The notes under the pieces: generated by a model
Told to the model about the DNA's origin: nothing
The model's database searches: none
What the model saw: the letters and a program-made list of their open reading frames with translations, nothing else
Source of the DNA: Cellulomonas sp.
Lineage (GTDB): Bacteria; Actinomycetota; Actinomycetes; Actinomycetales; Cellulomonadaceae
Direction of reading: 5' to 3'
Length of the DNA: 64,000 nucleotides
Assembly: GCF_015234515.1 (NCBI RefSeq)
Contig: NZ_JADGMY010000028.1
Coordinates: 412,713 to 476,712 of the forward strand
Position numbers and translations under genes: made by a program
Part shown: one piece after another, positions 49,566-58,734 of the stretch
Layout of the letters: each line of letters opens with the position of its first letter
Numbering within the stretch: the stretch's first letter is position 1

Positions 49566-50556
49566 CGAGCTCGTCCTCGCCCTCGCGCCGCACGACGATC
49601 TGCCCGCTCTCCTCCAGGCCACGGATGACCTGGACGATCGCGGCACGCGCCTCCTCGACCTGGGACAGCCGCACCGGGCCGAGCATCTCGATCTCCTCGA
49701 GGAGGTTCTCGCGCGCCCGCTCGGACATGTTGCGCAGGACCTTCTCGCGTACCTCGGGCCCGGCGCCCTTGAGCGCCTGCGACAACGTGCCGGTCTCGAC
49801 CTGGCGCAGCACCAGCTGCACGGCACGGTCCTCGAGCAGCACGACGTCGGCGAAGACGAACATGAGGCTGCGGACCTGCTCGGCGAGCGCCTCGTCGCGC
49901 TCGGTGAGCCCCTCGAGGATCGCCCGCTCCGTCGTCGGGTCGGCGCGGTTGATGATCTCGACGAGCGGCTGCACACCGCCGACGGCCGCGAGCTCACGCG
50001 GCGCGAGCACCGCCGAGGCCTTGCGGTGCAGGCTCTCGGCGACGACCGCGACGACGTCCGGGGACGCGCGCTCCATGAGGGCGATCCGGTGTGCGACGTC
50101 GGCGCGCAGGTCGTTCGGCAGACCCGCGAGGATCGCGGACGCGTGCTCGGGGCGCAGGTGCGCGAGCACCAGGGCGATGGTCTGCGGGTGCTCGCCGTCG
50201 AGGAGCGAGACGACCTGCCGGGCATCGGCCTGCTGGAGGAAGTCGAAGGAGTGCCCGGCCATCGACGCCTGCAGCCGCTCGAGCATCCCCGCGGCCTGGT
50301 CCTTGCCGAGGGACGCCTCGAGCACCTGCTGGGCGAACCCGACGCCGCCGCCAAGCCCCGGGCCGAGCTGCGCCACGGCGCAGAACTCGTCGACGACCTC
50401 GTCCGCGAGCCGCTGGTCGACCCGCTCGAGGCGCATGATCTCGCCGGTGAGCTCCTCGACCTCGGCGACGTCGAGGTGCTCCATGACGCGCGCCGCCCGT
50501 TCCCGCCCCAGCTGCACGAGGAGCAGCGCGGCCTTCTGCCGTCCGGACAGGTTCAT
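49558..50556 (-). CDS. fliG: Flagellar switch protein FliG
   Basis: EHPQTIALVLAHLRPEHASAILAGLP; MFVFADVVLLEDRAVQLVLRQVE. Confidence 0.95.
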   Translation of the reverse strand: MNLSGRQKAALLLVQLGRERAARVMEHLDVAEVEELTGEIMRLERVDQRLADEVVDEFCAVAQLGPGLGGGVGFAQQVLEASLGKDQAAGMLERLQASMAGHSFDFLQQADARQVVSLLDGEHPQTIALVLAHLRPEHASAILAGLPNDLRADVAHRIALMERASPDVVAVVAESLHRKASAVLAPRELAAVGGVQPLVEIINRADPTTERAILEGLTERDEALAEQVRSLMFVFADVVLLEDRAVQLVLRQVETGTLSQALKGAGPEVREKVLRNMSERARENLLEEIEMLGPVRLSQVEEARAAIVQVIRGLEESGQIVVRREGEDELVA

Positions 50557-52151
50557 GGCCGGGCACCTGCCATCCAGCCGCGGAGCAGCTCGGCGACCTG
50601 CTCGGGCTGCTCGTCGGCGAGGGCGGCGACCTCGGCCCGGCGCACCTCGGCCGGGTCCGGCGCGGCCGGTGGCGGCGGGAGCACGGGCAGGTCGTCCTCG
50701 TCGGCCAACGCGCCGTCGAGCAGCGTGAGCGGCATCGCGGCGGCACGGGCGGCCTCGAGCTCCCCGAGGTCGAGCGCCTCGCGCCGGGCACGCCGTGAGC
50801 GCCGGCCGACCGCGACGAGCACGGCGATCACGACGGCCGCGATCGCGGCGGCCACCGCGAGGTCGCGCACGAGGTCGCGCTGCGCGACCGCGGCGGCCTG
50901 CTCGTCGGCCACCGCGAGCGCCTCGGCGGCGGCCTCGGCCGTCGTCGTATCGAACGGCATGCGCTGCACCGAGAGGGTGTCGCCCCGCTCGGCGTCGATG
51001 CCGGCGGCCGCGGCCACCGCGTCGCGCAGGGCGCCCATGTCGATGGCGGCGGCGGCGGTCTGGTCGACGAGCACGGACACCGACTGGCGCTGCAGGGCGC
51101 CGGGGCCGGAGCGCGTCACCTCGGTGCTCTTGTTCACCGCGTTGGTGACGTCCTCGCTGGTGGCACTGTAGGAGCCGCCGCCGTCGTCGTTCGGCACGGC
51201 GATGTTGTCCGGGCCGAGCACCCCGGTGCCGCCGGCGCCCGCCGCGGCGCCGCCGGTGTACTCCTCGGTCGTCGTCGAGGAGCCGAGCGGGGGGGTGTCC
51301 GGCGTGGCGGAGAACTCCTCGGTCGTCCGCTCGGTCTCGGTGTGGTCGACCTCCGCGGTGACGGCGACGGTCGCCCCGCCGACGCCGACGAGCCGGTCGA
51401 GCATCGTCTGCACGGCGCCGCCCACCCGGTTCTCGTGCTCGGCCGCGAGCGAGTCCTCGGACCCGCCGGAACCCTCCTCGCCGACCGCCGAGAGCACCGT
51501 GCCCGAGGCGTCGACGACGGCGACGTCGAGCGGCGCCATGCCGTCGACCCCGGCCGAGACGAGGTGCGTGATCGCCCGCACCTGGTCGGTGGAGAGCTGC
51601 ACGCCGGTGCGCGTACGCACGAAGACGGAGGCGGTCGGGGCGCCGCGCTCGGCGACGAAGACCGTCTCCTCGGGGATCGCGAGCCGCACGGTCGCGGCCT
51701 CGACGCCCTCGATCGCGGAGACCGTGCGGGACAGCTCGCCCTCGAGGGCACGGCGGTAGGTCGTCTCCTGCTGGAACTCCGAGGCCGTCATCGGCATCTC
51801 GTCGAGCAGCGAGTACCCGGCACCGTCGGCGTCCGCGGGCAGGCCCGCCGCGGCGAGCCGCACGCGCTGCTCGTACACCGCTGCGGTCGGCACGAGCACC
51901 GTGGCGCCGCCGTCGGCCAGCTCGTAGCCGACGCCGGCGGAGGTGAGCTCGTCGACGACGGCGCTCGCGTCCGCACCGGACAGGCCGGAGAACAGCGGGA
52001 CCATCGACGGCCGCGACATCCAGCTCGACAGCGCGACCACGCCGAGCACGAGCGCGCCGATCCCGATGAGGGCGAACGTGCGCTGCGCGATCGTGAACGC
52101 GCGCAGTACCGACGTCAGCCGGCCGAGGGCGTCCTGCACCTGTGCGGGCAT
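50553..52151 (-). CDS. fliF: Flagellar MS-ring protein FliF
   Basis: MVPLFSGLSGADASAVVDELTSAGVGYEL; RALEGELSRTVSAIEGVEAATVRLAIPEE. Confidence 0.95.
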   Translation of the reverse strand: MPAQVQDALGRLTSVLRAFTIAQRTFALIGIGALVLGVVALSSWMSRPSMVPLFSGLSGADASAVVDELTSAGVGYELADGGATVLVPTAAVYEQRVRLAAAGLPADADGAGYSLLDEMPMTASEFQQETTYRRALEGELSRTVSAIEGVEAATVRLAIPEETVFVAERGAPTASVFVRTRTGVQLSTDQVRAITHLVSAGVDGMAPLDVAVVDASGTVLSAVGEEGSGGSEDSLAAEHENRVGGAVQTMLDRLVGVGGATVAVTAEVDHTETERTTEEFSATPDTPPLGSSTTTEEYTGGAAAGAGGTGVLGPDNIAVPNDDGGGSYSATSEDVTNAVNKSTEVTRSGPGALQRQSVSVLVDQTAAAAIDMGALRDAVAAAAGIDAERGDTLSVQRMPFDTTTAEAAAEALAVADEQAAAVAQRDLVRDLAVAAAIAAVVIAVLVAVGRRSRRARREALDLGELEAARAAAMPLTLLDGALADEDDLPVLPPPPAAPDPAEVRRAEVAALADEQPEQVAELLRGWMAGARP

Positions 52152-52474
52152 CAGGCCTGCATCCTCATGATCTCGGTGAACGCGTCGACGGCCTTGTTGC
52201 GCACGGCCGCGGTGAGCTCGAGCGCGAGCGAGGAGCGCGCCGCGGCGATCGTGTAGTCGTGGACGTCGTCGAGGTCACCGGTGACCGCCTGCACGGCGAG
52301 CCCCTGCGACGTCGACTGCAGCTGCTGGAGCTGGTCGATGTTCCCGAGGACGGCGGTGAACGCCGAGCCGTCGGTCGCACCCGCGGCGCCGAGGCCGGCG
52401 CCCGCGCCGGTGGTCGGCAGCATCCCGCCGGGGCCGGTCACGCCGGAGACGGCCGGCACCGCGAACGTGCTCAC
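52151..52474 (-). CDS. fliE: Flagellar hook-basal body protein FliE
   Basis: DLDDVHDYTIAAARSSLALELTAAVRNKAVDAFTEIMRMQA. Confidence 0.9.
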   Translation of the reverse strand: MSTFAVPAVSGVTGPGGMLPTTGAGAGLGAAGATDGSAFTAVLGNIDQLQQLQSTSQGLAVQAVTGDLDDVHDYTIAAARSSLALELTAAVRNKAVDAFTEIMRMQA

Positions 52475-52872
52475 TGGTTGCGTCCGATCTGCAGCGCCGC
52501 CTGGTACGACTCGGTCACCCGCGACACCGTCGCGGCGTTCGCCTGGTAGCCGCGCTGGGCCATGATGAGTTGCGTCATCTGGGAGGCCATGTCGACGTCG
52601 GGGTAGCGCACGTACCCGTCCTCGTCGGCGAGCGGGTGCCCGGGCTCGTGGACGAGCCGGCCCTCGGCGCTGCCGAGCGCGATGCCCGCGACCTGCACGC
52701 CCCCGTCGCCGCCCGTCATCGGCTCGACGAGGACGAAGCGCGACCGGAACGCCTCCTCGCTCGTCGGCGTGACGGTGCTCGCGTTCGCGATGTTGTCGCT
52801 GATCGCGTCCAGCCACTTGCGCGTGACGGTCATGCCCGTGCCGGCCACACCGATGGCCCCGAAGATCGTCAT
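52471..52872 (-). CDS. flgC: Flagellar proximal rod protein FlgC
   Basis: DAISDNIANASTVTPTSEEAFRSRF...GYVRYPDVDMASQMTQLIMAQRGYQANA. Confidence 0.93.
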   Translation of the reverse strand: MTIFGAIGVAGTGMTVTRKWLDAISDNIANASTVTPTSEEAFRSRFVLVEPMTGGDGGVQVAGIALGSAEGRLVHEPGHPLADEDGYVRYPDVDMASQMTQLIMAQRGYQANAATVSRVTESYQAALQIGRNQ

Positions 52873-53219
52873 CAGCTCGTCCTCATCGCGGTCCGCACCG
52901 AGCTGAACGTGCCCGACATCGCCTGGCTCGCCAGCTGGAAGCGCAGGTTCGTGTCGATCTGGAGCAGCGTCTCGGCGTCGAGGTTGACGTTGTTGCCGTC
53001 CTCGCGGGTCGGCTCGAGGGACTCCGCGACGGTCGCCGGGACGGCGCCGCTGCCGCGGGACACGGCCTGGGACAGCGCCTCCTCGAACTGGACCCGCTTG
53101 GCCTGGTAGCCGGGGGTCTGCAGGTTGGAGACGTTGTCCGCGCTGGTCCGCTGGCGCAGCGCGAGACCGTCCAGCGCGCTGTCGAGCGCGACGGAGGTCA
53201 CCGAGTCGAACAAGCCCAT
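52872..53219 (-). CDS. flgB: Flagellar proximal rod protein FlgB
   Basis: LRQRTSADNVSNLQTPGYQAKRVQFEEAL. Confidence 0.93.
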   Translation of the reverse strand: MGLFDSVTSVALDSALDGLALRQRTSADNVSNLQTPGYQAKRVQFEEALSQAVSRGSGAVPATVAESLEPTREDGNNVNLDAETLLQIDTNLRFQLASQAMSGTFSSVRTAMRTS

Positions 53220-53248
53220 GACGAGCCACCTCACCGATGACGAGGAGT

Positions 53249-53315
53249 GGGGTCGGCCGATCCGTGGCCAGTTGCGCGAGCATCCGTTCTCGCACGGCCC
53301 CCATCGGCCGACCCC
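53249..53315. repeat. 13-bp perfect inverted repeat upstream of flgB
   Basis: GGGGTCGGCCGAT (53249-53261) / ATCGGCCGACCCC (53303-53315), overlapping the FliA-like -10. Confidence 0.8.
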
Positions 53316-53327
53316 GGTGGGGTGTGA
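53301..53327 (-). promoter_or_regulatory. FliA-like promoter upstream of flgB: TCAC-N15-GCCGATGG
   Basis: -35 at 53324-53327, -10 at 53301-53308, spacer exactly 15. Confidence 0.6.
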
Positions 53328-53412
53328 GACCTCGGCCCGACGACGTCACCCGTCCGGCGGTACGCCGCGCGCCGGTACGTCCGGGTCGTCCCGAGACGCC
53401 CGGGTGGCGGGT

Positions 53413-53757
53413 TCACGCCTGGGTGTCGACGAACACCGGGCGCGCCACCGGACGCGTGCGCATCGCGTCGGCGGCGACGAGCTGGCGCCGCGCGGCGGCC
53501 ATCGCCTCCGCGGTGCGCCGCGCGAGGTCGAGCTGGCGCTCGAGGAGCGCCTGTGCGCGCTCCTGCAGCGGCGCCGGCAGCGGTCCCAGCCCGGCAGGCG
53601 GCTGCCACCGGCGGGCGGCGACGTCCGCGACGTCGGGCAGGTGGGCCTCGGCGAGCAGCCGCTCAGCCGTGGCGACGTCGAGCTCGAGCTCGTCCAGAGC
53701 GCGCTCCCACCGGTCGTGCCAGCCGCCGGGCCCGACCGGCGGAACCGCGGCGGCCAC
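53413..53757 (-). CDS. Small helical protein between fliS and flgB (FliT-like chaperone candidate)
   Basis: Intact ORF immediately downstream of fliS: WHDRWERALDELELDVATAERLLAEAHL... Confidence 0.6.
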   Translation of the reverse strand: MAAAVPPVGPGGWHDRWERALDELELDVATAERLLAEAHLPDVADVAARRWQPPAGLGPLPAPLQERAQALLERQLDLARRTAEAMAAARRQLVAADAMRTRPVARPVFVDTQA

Positions 53758-53758
53758 G

Positions 53759-54196
53759 TCAGCCGACCCCGAGCAGGCCCGTGCCGGAGGCCGGTGCCGG
53801 CGTGCCCGCGACCGGCGCGGCCGCGTCGCGGGCCGACTGCTCGGCCGCCTCGCGCCACGTGCGCGCGATCGGCTCGACGACGCGGGCGCACGCCCGCACC
53901 CGCTCGACGTCACCGGCGGCCGAGGCCGCGAGCAGCTCGCCGTGCAGCCACGTGTAGATCGACAGCAGCCCCGGCCCGCCCTCCCAGCCGTCGACGTCGA
54001 GGCTGGCGATGAGCTCGGCGACGATCTCCTGCGCGTGCGCGAGCTGCTGGGTGGCCCGCGGACGCTGCCCCGCGTCGAGCGCGTGGGCGGCGCGCTCGAC
54101 GTCGAGCAGCAGCCGGTCGCACAGCATCGTCAGCAGCCGTGCCGGGCTCGCGGTCTGCACCGAGGTCGCGACGTAGCTGCTGCGGGCGTCGTACAT
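53759..54196 (-). CDS. fliS: Flagellar chaperone FliS
   Basis: ARSSYVATSVQTASPARLLTMLCDRLLLDVERA. Confidence 0.92.
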   Translation of the reverse strand: MYDARSSYVATSVQTASPARLLTMLCDRLLLDVERAAHALDAGQRPRATQQLAHAQEIVAELIASLDVDGWEGGPGLLSIYTWLHGELLAASAAGDVERVRACARVVEPIARTWREAAEQSARDAAAPVAGTPAPASGTGLLGVG

Positions 54197-54208
54197 GGGG
54201 GCCTCCTG

Positions 54209-55606
54209 CTACTTCGTCGACTGCTGGTCCAGTGCCGCGATCTGGCTGGCGAGATAGCTCGACTGCGCGGACAGCCGCGACAGCGTCGTCTCGAGCGCCG
54301 CGTACTGCCGCTCGAGCGCGCTGCGGCGCATGGCGAGCCGGTCGTCCCAGCCGGACATGCGGTCGCCGAGGTCGCGCACCGTCGTCTGCTGGGCCTCGAC
54401 CGCGAGCGTCAGCGTGCCGTCACCGCTGCGGGAGGCCACGGTCGCCATCTCCGCGAGGCGCGAGGCCACGCCGCTGACGACCGCCTGCACCTTGTCGGGG
54501 TCCTTCGCCAGGGCGGCGGCGAACGCCTGCTCGTCGAACGTGAACGTGCCGTCGCGGTTGATGACGATCCCGACGTCGGAGGGCGACGTCCCGTCCACGG
54601 GCATCGACGCCTCGGTCATGACCTGCTGCTGGAGCAGGCGGATGCGCGTGTCACCGGCGAAGAGCCCGCCGCTGACGACGGTGCGACCGTCCTCGTCCGT
54701 GCTCTCCTTCGACTTCGTGCGCGAGGCGATCTCCGAGAGCACGACGTTGACGTTGGCGACGAGGTCCGATGCGAGCTTCTGCAACGCGGCGTCGTCCGGG
54801 GCGACCGTCACCGTGAGGGGCTCGGCCCCAGGGGCCGTCACCGCCGTCACCGTGAGGTCGACGCCCGTCATGACGCCGTCGAAGGTGTTCGAGGACGACG
54901 TGAGCACCTGCTCGGCGCCCGACCCGGGGAACAGCGTGATAGCCGCGTCCGAGGCTGCCCGGATCGTCCGGAGGTCGACGGCCACGTCGCCGTCGGCTCC
55001 CGCGTAGGTGAGCGTGAAGGCGTTCTGGGTGCCGGTCTCGGTGCCGGTGAGCTGCAGGCGGTACGTGCTCTCACCGGTGGGCCGGCCCTGGTCGTCGAGC
55101 ACGGGGAGCTTGACGGCGGTGGCGCGCACACCCGTCCCGGACGCGTTGAACGCGTCGACGAGGTCGGGCACGTCGGCGCTGCGCGCGGTGACGGTGACGG
55201 TCTCGCCACCCCTCGTCAGCGTGAAGGTCGCCCCGTCCCCGGCGTGGTCACCGGGCGCGGGGAGCGTGACGAGCGACGCCTGGGACTGCGCGACCGCGTC
55301 GACACGGAACGTCAGGGTGCCCGAGGTGGCGGTGCTGCCGACCGCGGTGGTGGCGCCCGGGGCGCTCACCCCGGCCTGGGTCACCGTGCCGGACACCGCC
55401 TGCCAGGACGCCGGCCTGGCGGCCGCGGTCGCGGCCTCCGCGAGCGAGGACACTCTCGTCGTGAGGGACTCCAGCGCGCTGGCGAGCGACTGCGCGGCCG
55501 CCTTCTTCGAGGCCAGCTGCCGCTGCGTGCCGGCCTCGAGGTAGATGAGGTTGTCGATGAGGTCGCCCGTCTTGATCCCGCTGACAAGCCCGTCGATCGT
55601 CGCCAT
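54209..55606 (-). CDS. fliD: Flagellar filament cap protein FliD
   Basis: MATIDGLVSGIKTGDLIDNLIYLE; position between fliC and fliS; C-terminal coiled-coil. Confidence 0.9.
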   Translation of the reverse strand: MATIDGLVSGIKTGDLIDNLIYLEAGTQRQLASKKAAAQSLASALESLTTRVSSLAEAATAAARPASWQAVSGTVTQAGVSAPGATTAVGSTATSGTLTFRVDAVAQSQASLVTLPAPGDHAGDGATFTLTRGGETVTVTARSADVPDLVDAFNASGTGVRATAVKLPVLDDQGRPTGESTYRLQLTGTETGTQNAFTLTYAGADGDVAVDLRTIRAASDAAITLFPGSGAEQVLTSSSNTFDGVMTGVDLTVTAVTAPGAEPLTVTVAPDDAALQKLASDLVANVNVVLSEIASRTKSKESTDEDGRTVVSGGLFAGDTRIRLLQQQVMTEASMPVDGTSPSDVGIVINRDGTFTFDEQAFAAALAKDPDKVQAVVSGVASRLAEMATVASRSGDGTLTLAVEAQQTTVRDLGDRMSGWDDRLAMRRSALERQYAALETTLSRLSAQSSYLASQIAALDQQSTK

Positions 55607-55653
55607 CGAGGGTCCTCCTGGTGTCCGGTGCCGTGTGGCCGTGCGTGGAGCAC

Positions 55654-55720
55654 GACCGGCGGTGGGCGGGGCGCCCACCGCCGGTCGCTGATGCTGGTCC
55701 GGTCACCTCGCGGTGACCGG
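55654..55720 (-). terminator. Tandem hairpins downstream of fliC
   Basis: 15-bp perfect stem GACCGGCGGTGGGCG/CGCCCACCGCCGGTC (55654-55686) and 9-bp stem CCGGTCACC/GGTGACCGG (55699-55720). Confidence 0.8.
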
Positions 55721-55725
55721 GCAGG

Positions 55726-56898
55726 TCACTGCAGCAGCTGCAGGACGGACTGCGGCAGCGCCTTCGCCTGCGCGAGCATCGCGGTGCCCGCCTGCGAGAG
55801 GATCTGCGCCCGCGTGAACGCCACCATCTCCTCGGCCATGTCCGTGTCACGGATGCGGCTCTCCGACGCGGAGAGGTTCTCCACGGCGACGTTGAGGTTG
55901 TTGATGGTGTGGTCGAAGCGGTTCTGCACGGCACCGAGCTGCGAACGGACCTTCGAGACGGCCTCGATCGCGTTGTCGATCGCCGTGATGGCGCTCTGCG
56001 GGCCACCCGTGCCACCGACCGCGTCGGCACCGCCGGCGAGCGTGACGCCGGTGAGCCCCGTGACCGCGCCGTTGCCGGCCACACCGGCGGCGACGGCCTT
56101 GACGGTGACGTCGTAGTTCGCCGGGGTCGTGGCGTTGGCCGTGACGGTCACCGCGTAGTTGGCGCCGGCAGCGGTCTGCAGCGCGGTCTGGACGTCGGCG
56201 GCGGTCGGGGTGCCGGTGAGCGCCGTGCCGCCCTTCATGGTGTTGACGGCCGTCAGGGCGAGGTTCGTCTGGGTGGCGCTGGCCTGTGCGGCCGTCGTCC
56301 CCCCGGCGCTGTCCGCCGTCACGTCGATGCCCGTGAGGCCGAGGCCACCCGAGGACAGACCGCCCGTACCGGTGACACCGGTCGCGAGGCCGGCGAGGTC
56401 GGTGGTGGTGAGCCCGACCTTGATCTGGTTGTCGTCGCCCGTGTTGGCACCGACGTGGAAGACGCCCGAGTAGGTGCCGTCCAGGAGCTTCGCCCCGTTG
56501 AACTGCGTCGTCTTGGCGATGCGGTCGAGCTCGGTGCTCAGCTCGCCGATCTCGTCCTGGATGTTGGACTTCGCCGCGGCCGACAGACCACCGGTGTTGG
56601 CGGCCTGCACCGACAGGGTGCGCATACGCTGCAGGATCGAGTGCGTCTCGGTGAGCGCACCCTCCGCGGTCTGGACGACGGAGATGCCGTCCTGGGCGTT
56701 GCGGACGGCCTGCTTGGTGCCGCCGATCTGGGCGCGCAGGCCCTCGGAGATCGCCAGGCCGGCCGCGTCGTCGGCCGCGCGGTTGATCCGCAGACCGGAC
56801 GAGAGCTTCTCGAGCGAGGACGACAGGTCACCCTGCGTCGCCGAGAGGTTGCGGTACGAGTTCATCGCCGCGATGTTCGTGTTGATGGAGAGACCCAT
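55726..56898 (-). CDS. fliC: Flagellin
   Basis: MGLSINTNIAAMNSYRNLSATQGDLSSSLEKLSSGLRINRAADDAAGLAISEGLRAQI; C-terminal MLAQAKALPQSVLQLLQ. Confidence 0.97.
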   Translation of the reverse strand: MGLSINTNIAAMNSYRNLSATQGDLSSSLEKLSSGLRINRAADDAAGLAISEGLRAQIGGTKQAVRNAQDGISVVQTAEGALTETHSILQRMRTLSVQAANTGGLSAAAKSNIQDEIGELSTELDRIAKTTQFNGAKLLDGTYSGVFHVGANTGDDNQIKVGLTTTDLAGLATGVTGTGGLSSGGLGLTGIDVTADSAGGTTAAQASATQTNLALTAVNTMKGGTALTGTPTAADVQTALQTAAGANYAVTVTANATTPANYDVTVKAVAAGVAGNGAVTGLTGVTLAGGADAVGGTGGPQSAITAIDNAIEAVSKVRSQLGAVQNRFDHTINNLNVAVENLSASESRIRDTDMAEEMVAFTRAQILSQAGTAMLAQAKALPQSVLQLLQ

Positions 56899-56907
56899 GG
56901 TTCTCTT

Positions 56908-56940
56908 CCTCCTTGAGTCGGGTCAGGACAGCCCATCCGT
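56908..56940 (-). promoter_or_regulatory. Candidate CsrA-binding GGA motifs in flagellin leader
   Basis: Minus-strand ACGGATG (56934-56940) and AAGGAGG overlapping the Shine-Dalgarno (56908-56914). Confidence 0.45.
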
Positions 56941-56953
56941 GGGCACGACCTGC

Positions 56954-56980
56954 TCATCGGAGGCGCCGGCCCGCTCCTGA
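56954..56980 (-). promoter_or_regulatory. FliA-like promoter upstream of fliC: TCAG-N15-TCCGATGA
   Basis: -35 at 56977-56980, -10 at 56954-56961, spacer exactly 15. Confidence 0.55.
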
Positions 56981-57002
56981 GGAGTTCGGTCCGGCGGCGT
57001 TC

Positions 57003-57875
57003 TCAGGCGGTGTGGACGCCGGTCTCCGAGGAGACCGGCCCGTGCTGCGTCGGCACGGCCGCCGAGGGCGCGGTGACGGCGCCGGCGAGCGCCGCCCGCG
57101 CCGCGATCGCCGCGTAGTACGCCTGCCGCCGCCGCTCGGCCACGCCGTCGGGCCGCGTGGGGGCGGCGACGAGGTCGGGGTCGAACGCGGTGTTCAGGCC
57201 GTCACGCATGAGGTTGAGCGCCTCGGTACGGAGCTGGCTGATGCGCGACTGCGTCACGCCGAGCTCGGCGGCGAGGTCCGCGATCGTGCCGTCGTGCAGG
57301 TACAGCCCTTCGACGACGACGCGCAGCCGCTCGGGCAGCTCGGCGACGGCGGCCCGCAGCCAGTGCGCGCGCTCCTGGGTGAGCACCTCCTCCTCAGGGG
57401 TGCGCGACGGGTCGCGCAGCGAGTCCGCGACAGAGCTCTCCGGCACGTCGAGGGAGAGCACACGCCGCTCGGCGTCGAGCCGGGCCGCGTCGACGGCCTG
57501 CGTGTCGACGCCCATGGCCTCGGCGAGCTCGGCCCTCGTCGGGGTCCGGCCGAGGGCCGCACGCAGCCGCTCCGCGGCGCACTCGAGCTCGCGTCCGCGC
57601 CGGCGGGCACCGCGGGTCGCCCAGTCCATCGAGCGCAGCTCGTCGAGGATCGCGCCCTTGATCCGCAGCGTCGCGTACCGCGCGAAGGGCACGTTCGTCG
57701 ACGGGTCGTAGGCGCGGGCGGCGAGCACGAGAGCGAGCGCACCGGCGGACGCGAGCTCGTCGCGGGTGACGGTCGGGGGCACTCGGTGCAGCGCCTCGGT
57801 AACGTTGTAACCGACGAGGGGCAGGTGCTCGAGGACGAGGGCCTCAATGTCGGCCTCGGGAGGGGAAACGCTCAC
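57003..57875 (-). CDS. fliA: Flagellar-type sigma factor (FliA/WhiG family)
   Basis: FARYATLRIKGAILDELRSMDWATRGARRRGRE; ELGVTQSRISQLRTEAL. Confidence 0.93.
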   Translation of the reverse strand: MSVSPPEADIEALVLEHLPLVGYNVTEALHRVPPTVTRDELASAGALALVLAARAYDPSTNVPFARYATLRIKGAILDELRSMDWATRGARRRGRELECAAERLRAALGRTPTRAELAEAMGVDTQAVDAARLDAERRVLSLDVPESSVADSLRDPSRTPEEEVLTQERAHWLRAAVAELPERLRVVVEGLYLHDGTIADLAAELGVTQSRISQLRTEALNLMRDGLNTAFDPDLVAAPTRPDGVAERRRQAYYAAIAARAALAGAVTAPSAAVPTQHGPVSSETGVHTA

Positions 57876-58150
57876 ATCAATGCAGGTCGGCGGGTCACGG
57901 CCTCATTCTTGACCCCCAACGGGTAAGTGCATTGACCCGCGTCAGACGGACATTCCCCGCACGCACGTGCCGAACCGGTGCGAACCGGTTCAGCAGGCCG
58001 TCTCCGGGATGACCAGATTCGTGCAGAATGCAAGGAAGTCGCGGCACGCCGGTGTGATCAACGTCACTTGACCTGGACATATGCCCAGGTCGGCACGTCG
58101 CCGCAGGCGTGACGTGTGGGTGCTATCACCTAGGACCGGAGACCTGTGGG

Positions 58151-58177
58151 TCAGAAGCCGGCGCGGCCGGCCGATAG
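58151..58177 (+). promoter_or_regulatory. FliA-like promoter upstream of flgN: TCAG-N15-GCCGATAG
   Basis: -35 at 58151-58154, -10 at 58170-58177, spacer exactly 15. Confidence 0.7.
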
Positions 58178-58222
58178 GCAGTGGAGGCACCACGAAGGGT
58201 GCCTCCGGGAGGAGCGTGAGCA

Positions 58223-58720
58223 GTGAGCACGAGAGCAGTCCTCGAGCGGCTGTCCGAGGTGCTGTGGCGCGAGCGCCACCTCCTCGAGCTGCTGCTGTTC
58301 AAGCTGGAGGAGGAGCAGCTCGTCCTCACCTCCGGGCGCACCCGCTGGCTCGGCCACGCCACTCGCGAGGTCGAGGCGGTGCTCGACGAGATCCGCACGG
58401 CCGAGCTCGGGCGCGCCGTCGAGGCGGACGCCGCCGCGCAGGCCCTCGGGCTCGAGCCCGGCGCGAGCCTCGCCGAGCTCGCCGCGCACGCGCCCGCCCC
58501 GTGGGACGAGCTGCTGCGCACCCACCGCGACGCGTTCGCGTCCCTCACCGCCGAGATCTCCGCGCTCGCCGACGGCAACCGCGAGCTGCTCGCGGTCTCG
58601 CACCGTGCCGCGCAGGAGACACTCATGTCCCTCCGGGACACCGTCCAGACGTACGACGGCTCCGGTCAGCGGAGCAACGTCGCCGTCCCGGACGCCCAGC
58701 TCGTCGACCGGTCCATCTAG
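58223..58720 (+). CDS. flgN: Flagellar chaperone FlgN
   Basis: LSEVLWRERHLLELLLFKLEEEQLVLTSGRTRWLGHATREVEAVLDEI, directly before flgK. Confidence 0.85.
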   Translation: MSTRAVLERLSEVLWRERHLLELLLFKLEEEQLVLTSGRTRWLGHATREVEAVLDEIRTAELGRAVEADAAAQALGLEPGASLAELAAHAPAPWDELLRTHRDAFASLTAEISALADGNRELLAVSHRAAQETLMSLRDTVQTYDGSGQRSNVAVPDAQLVDRSI

Positions 58721-58734
58721 GGAGCACCAACCAC

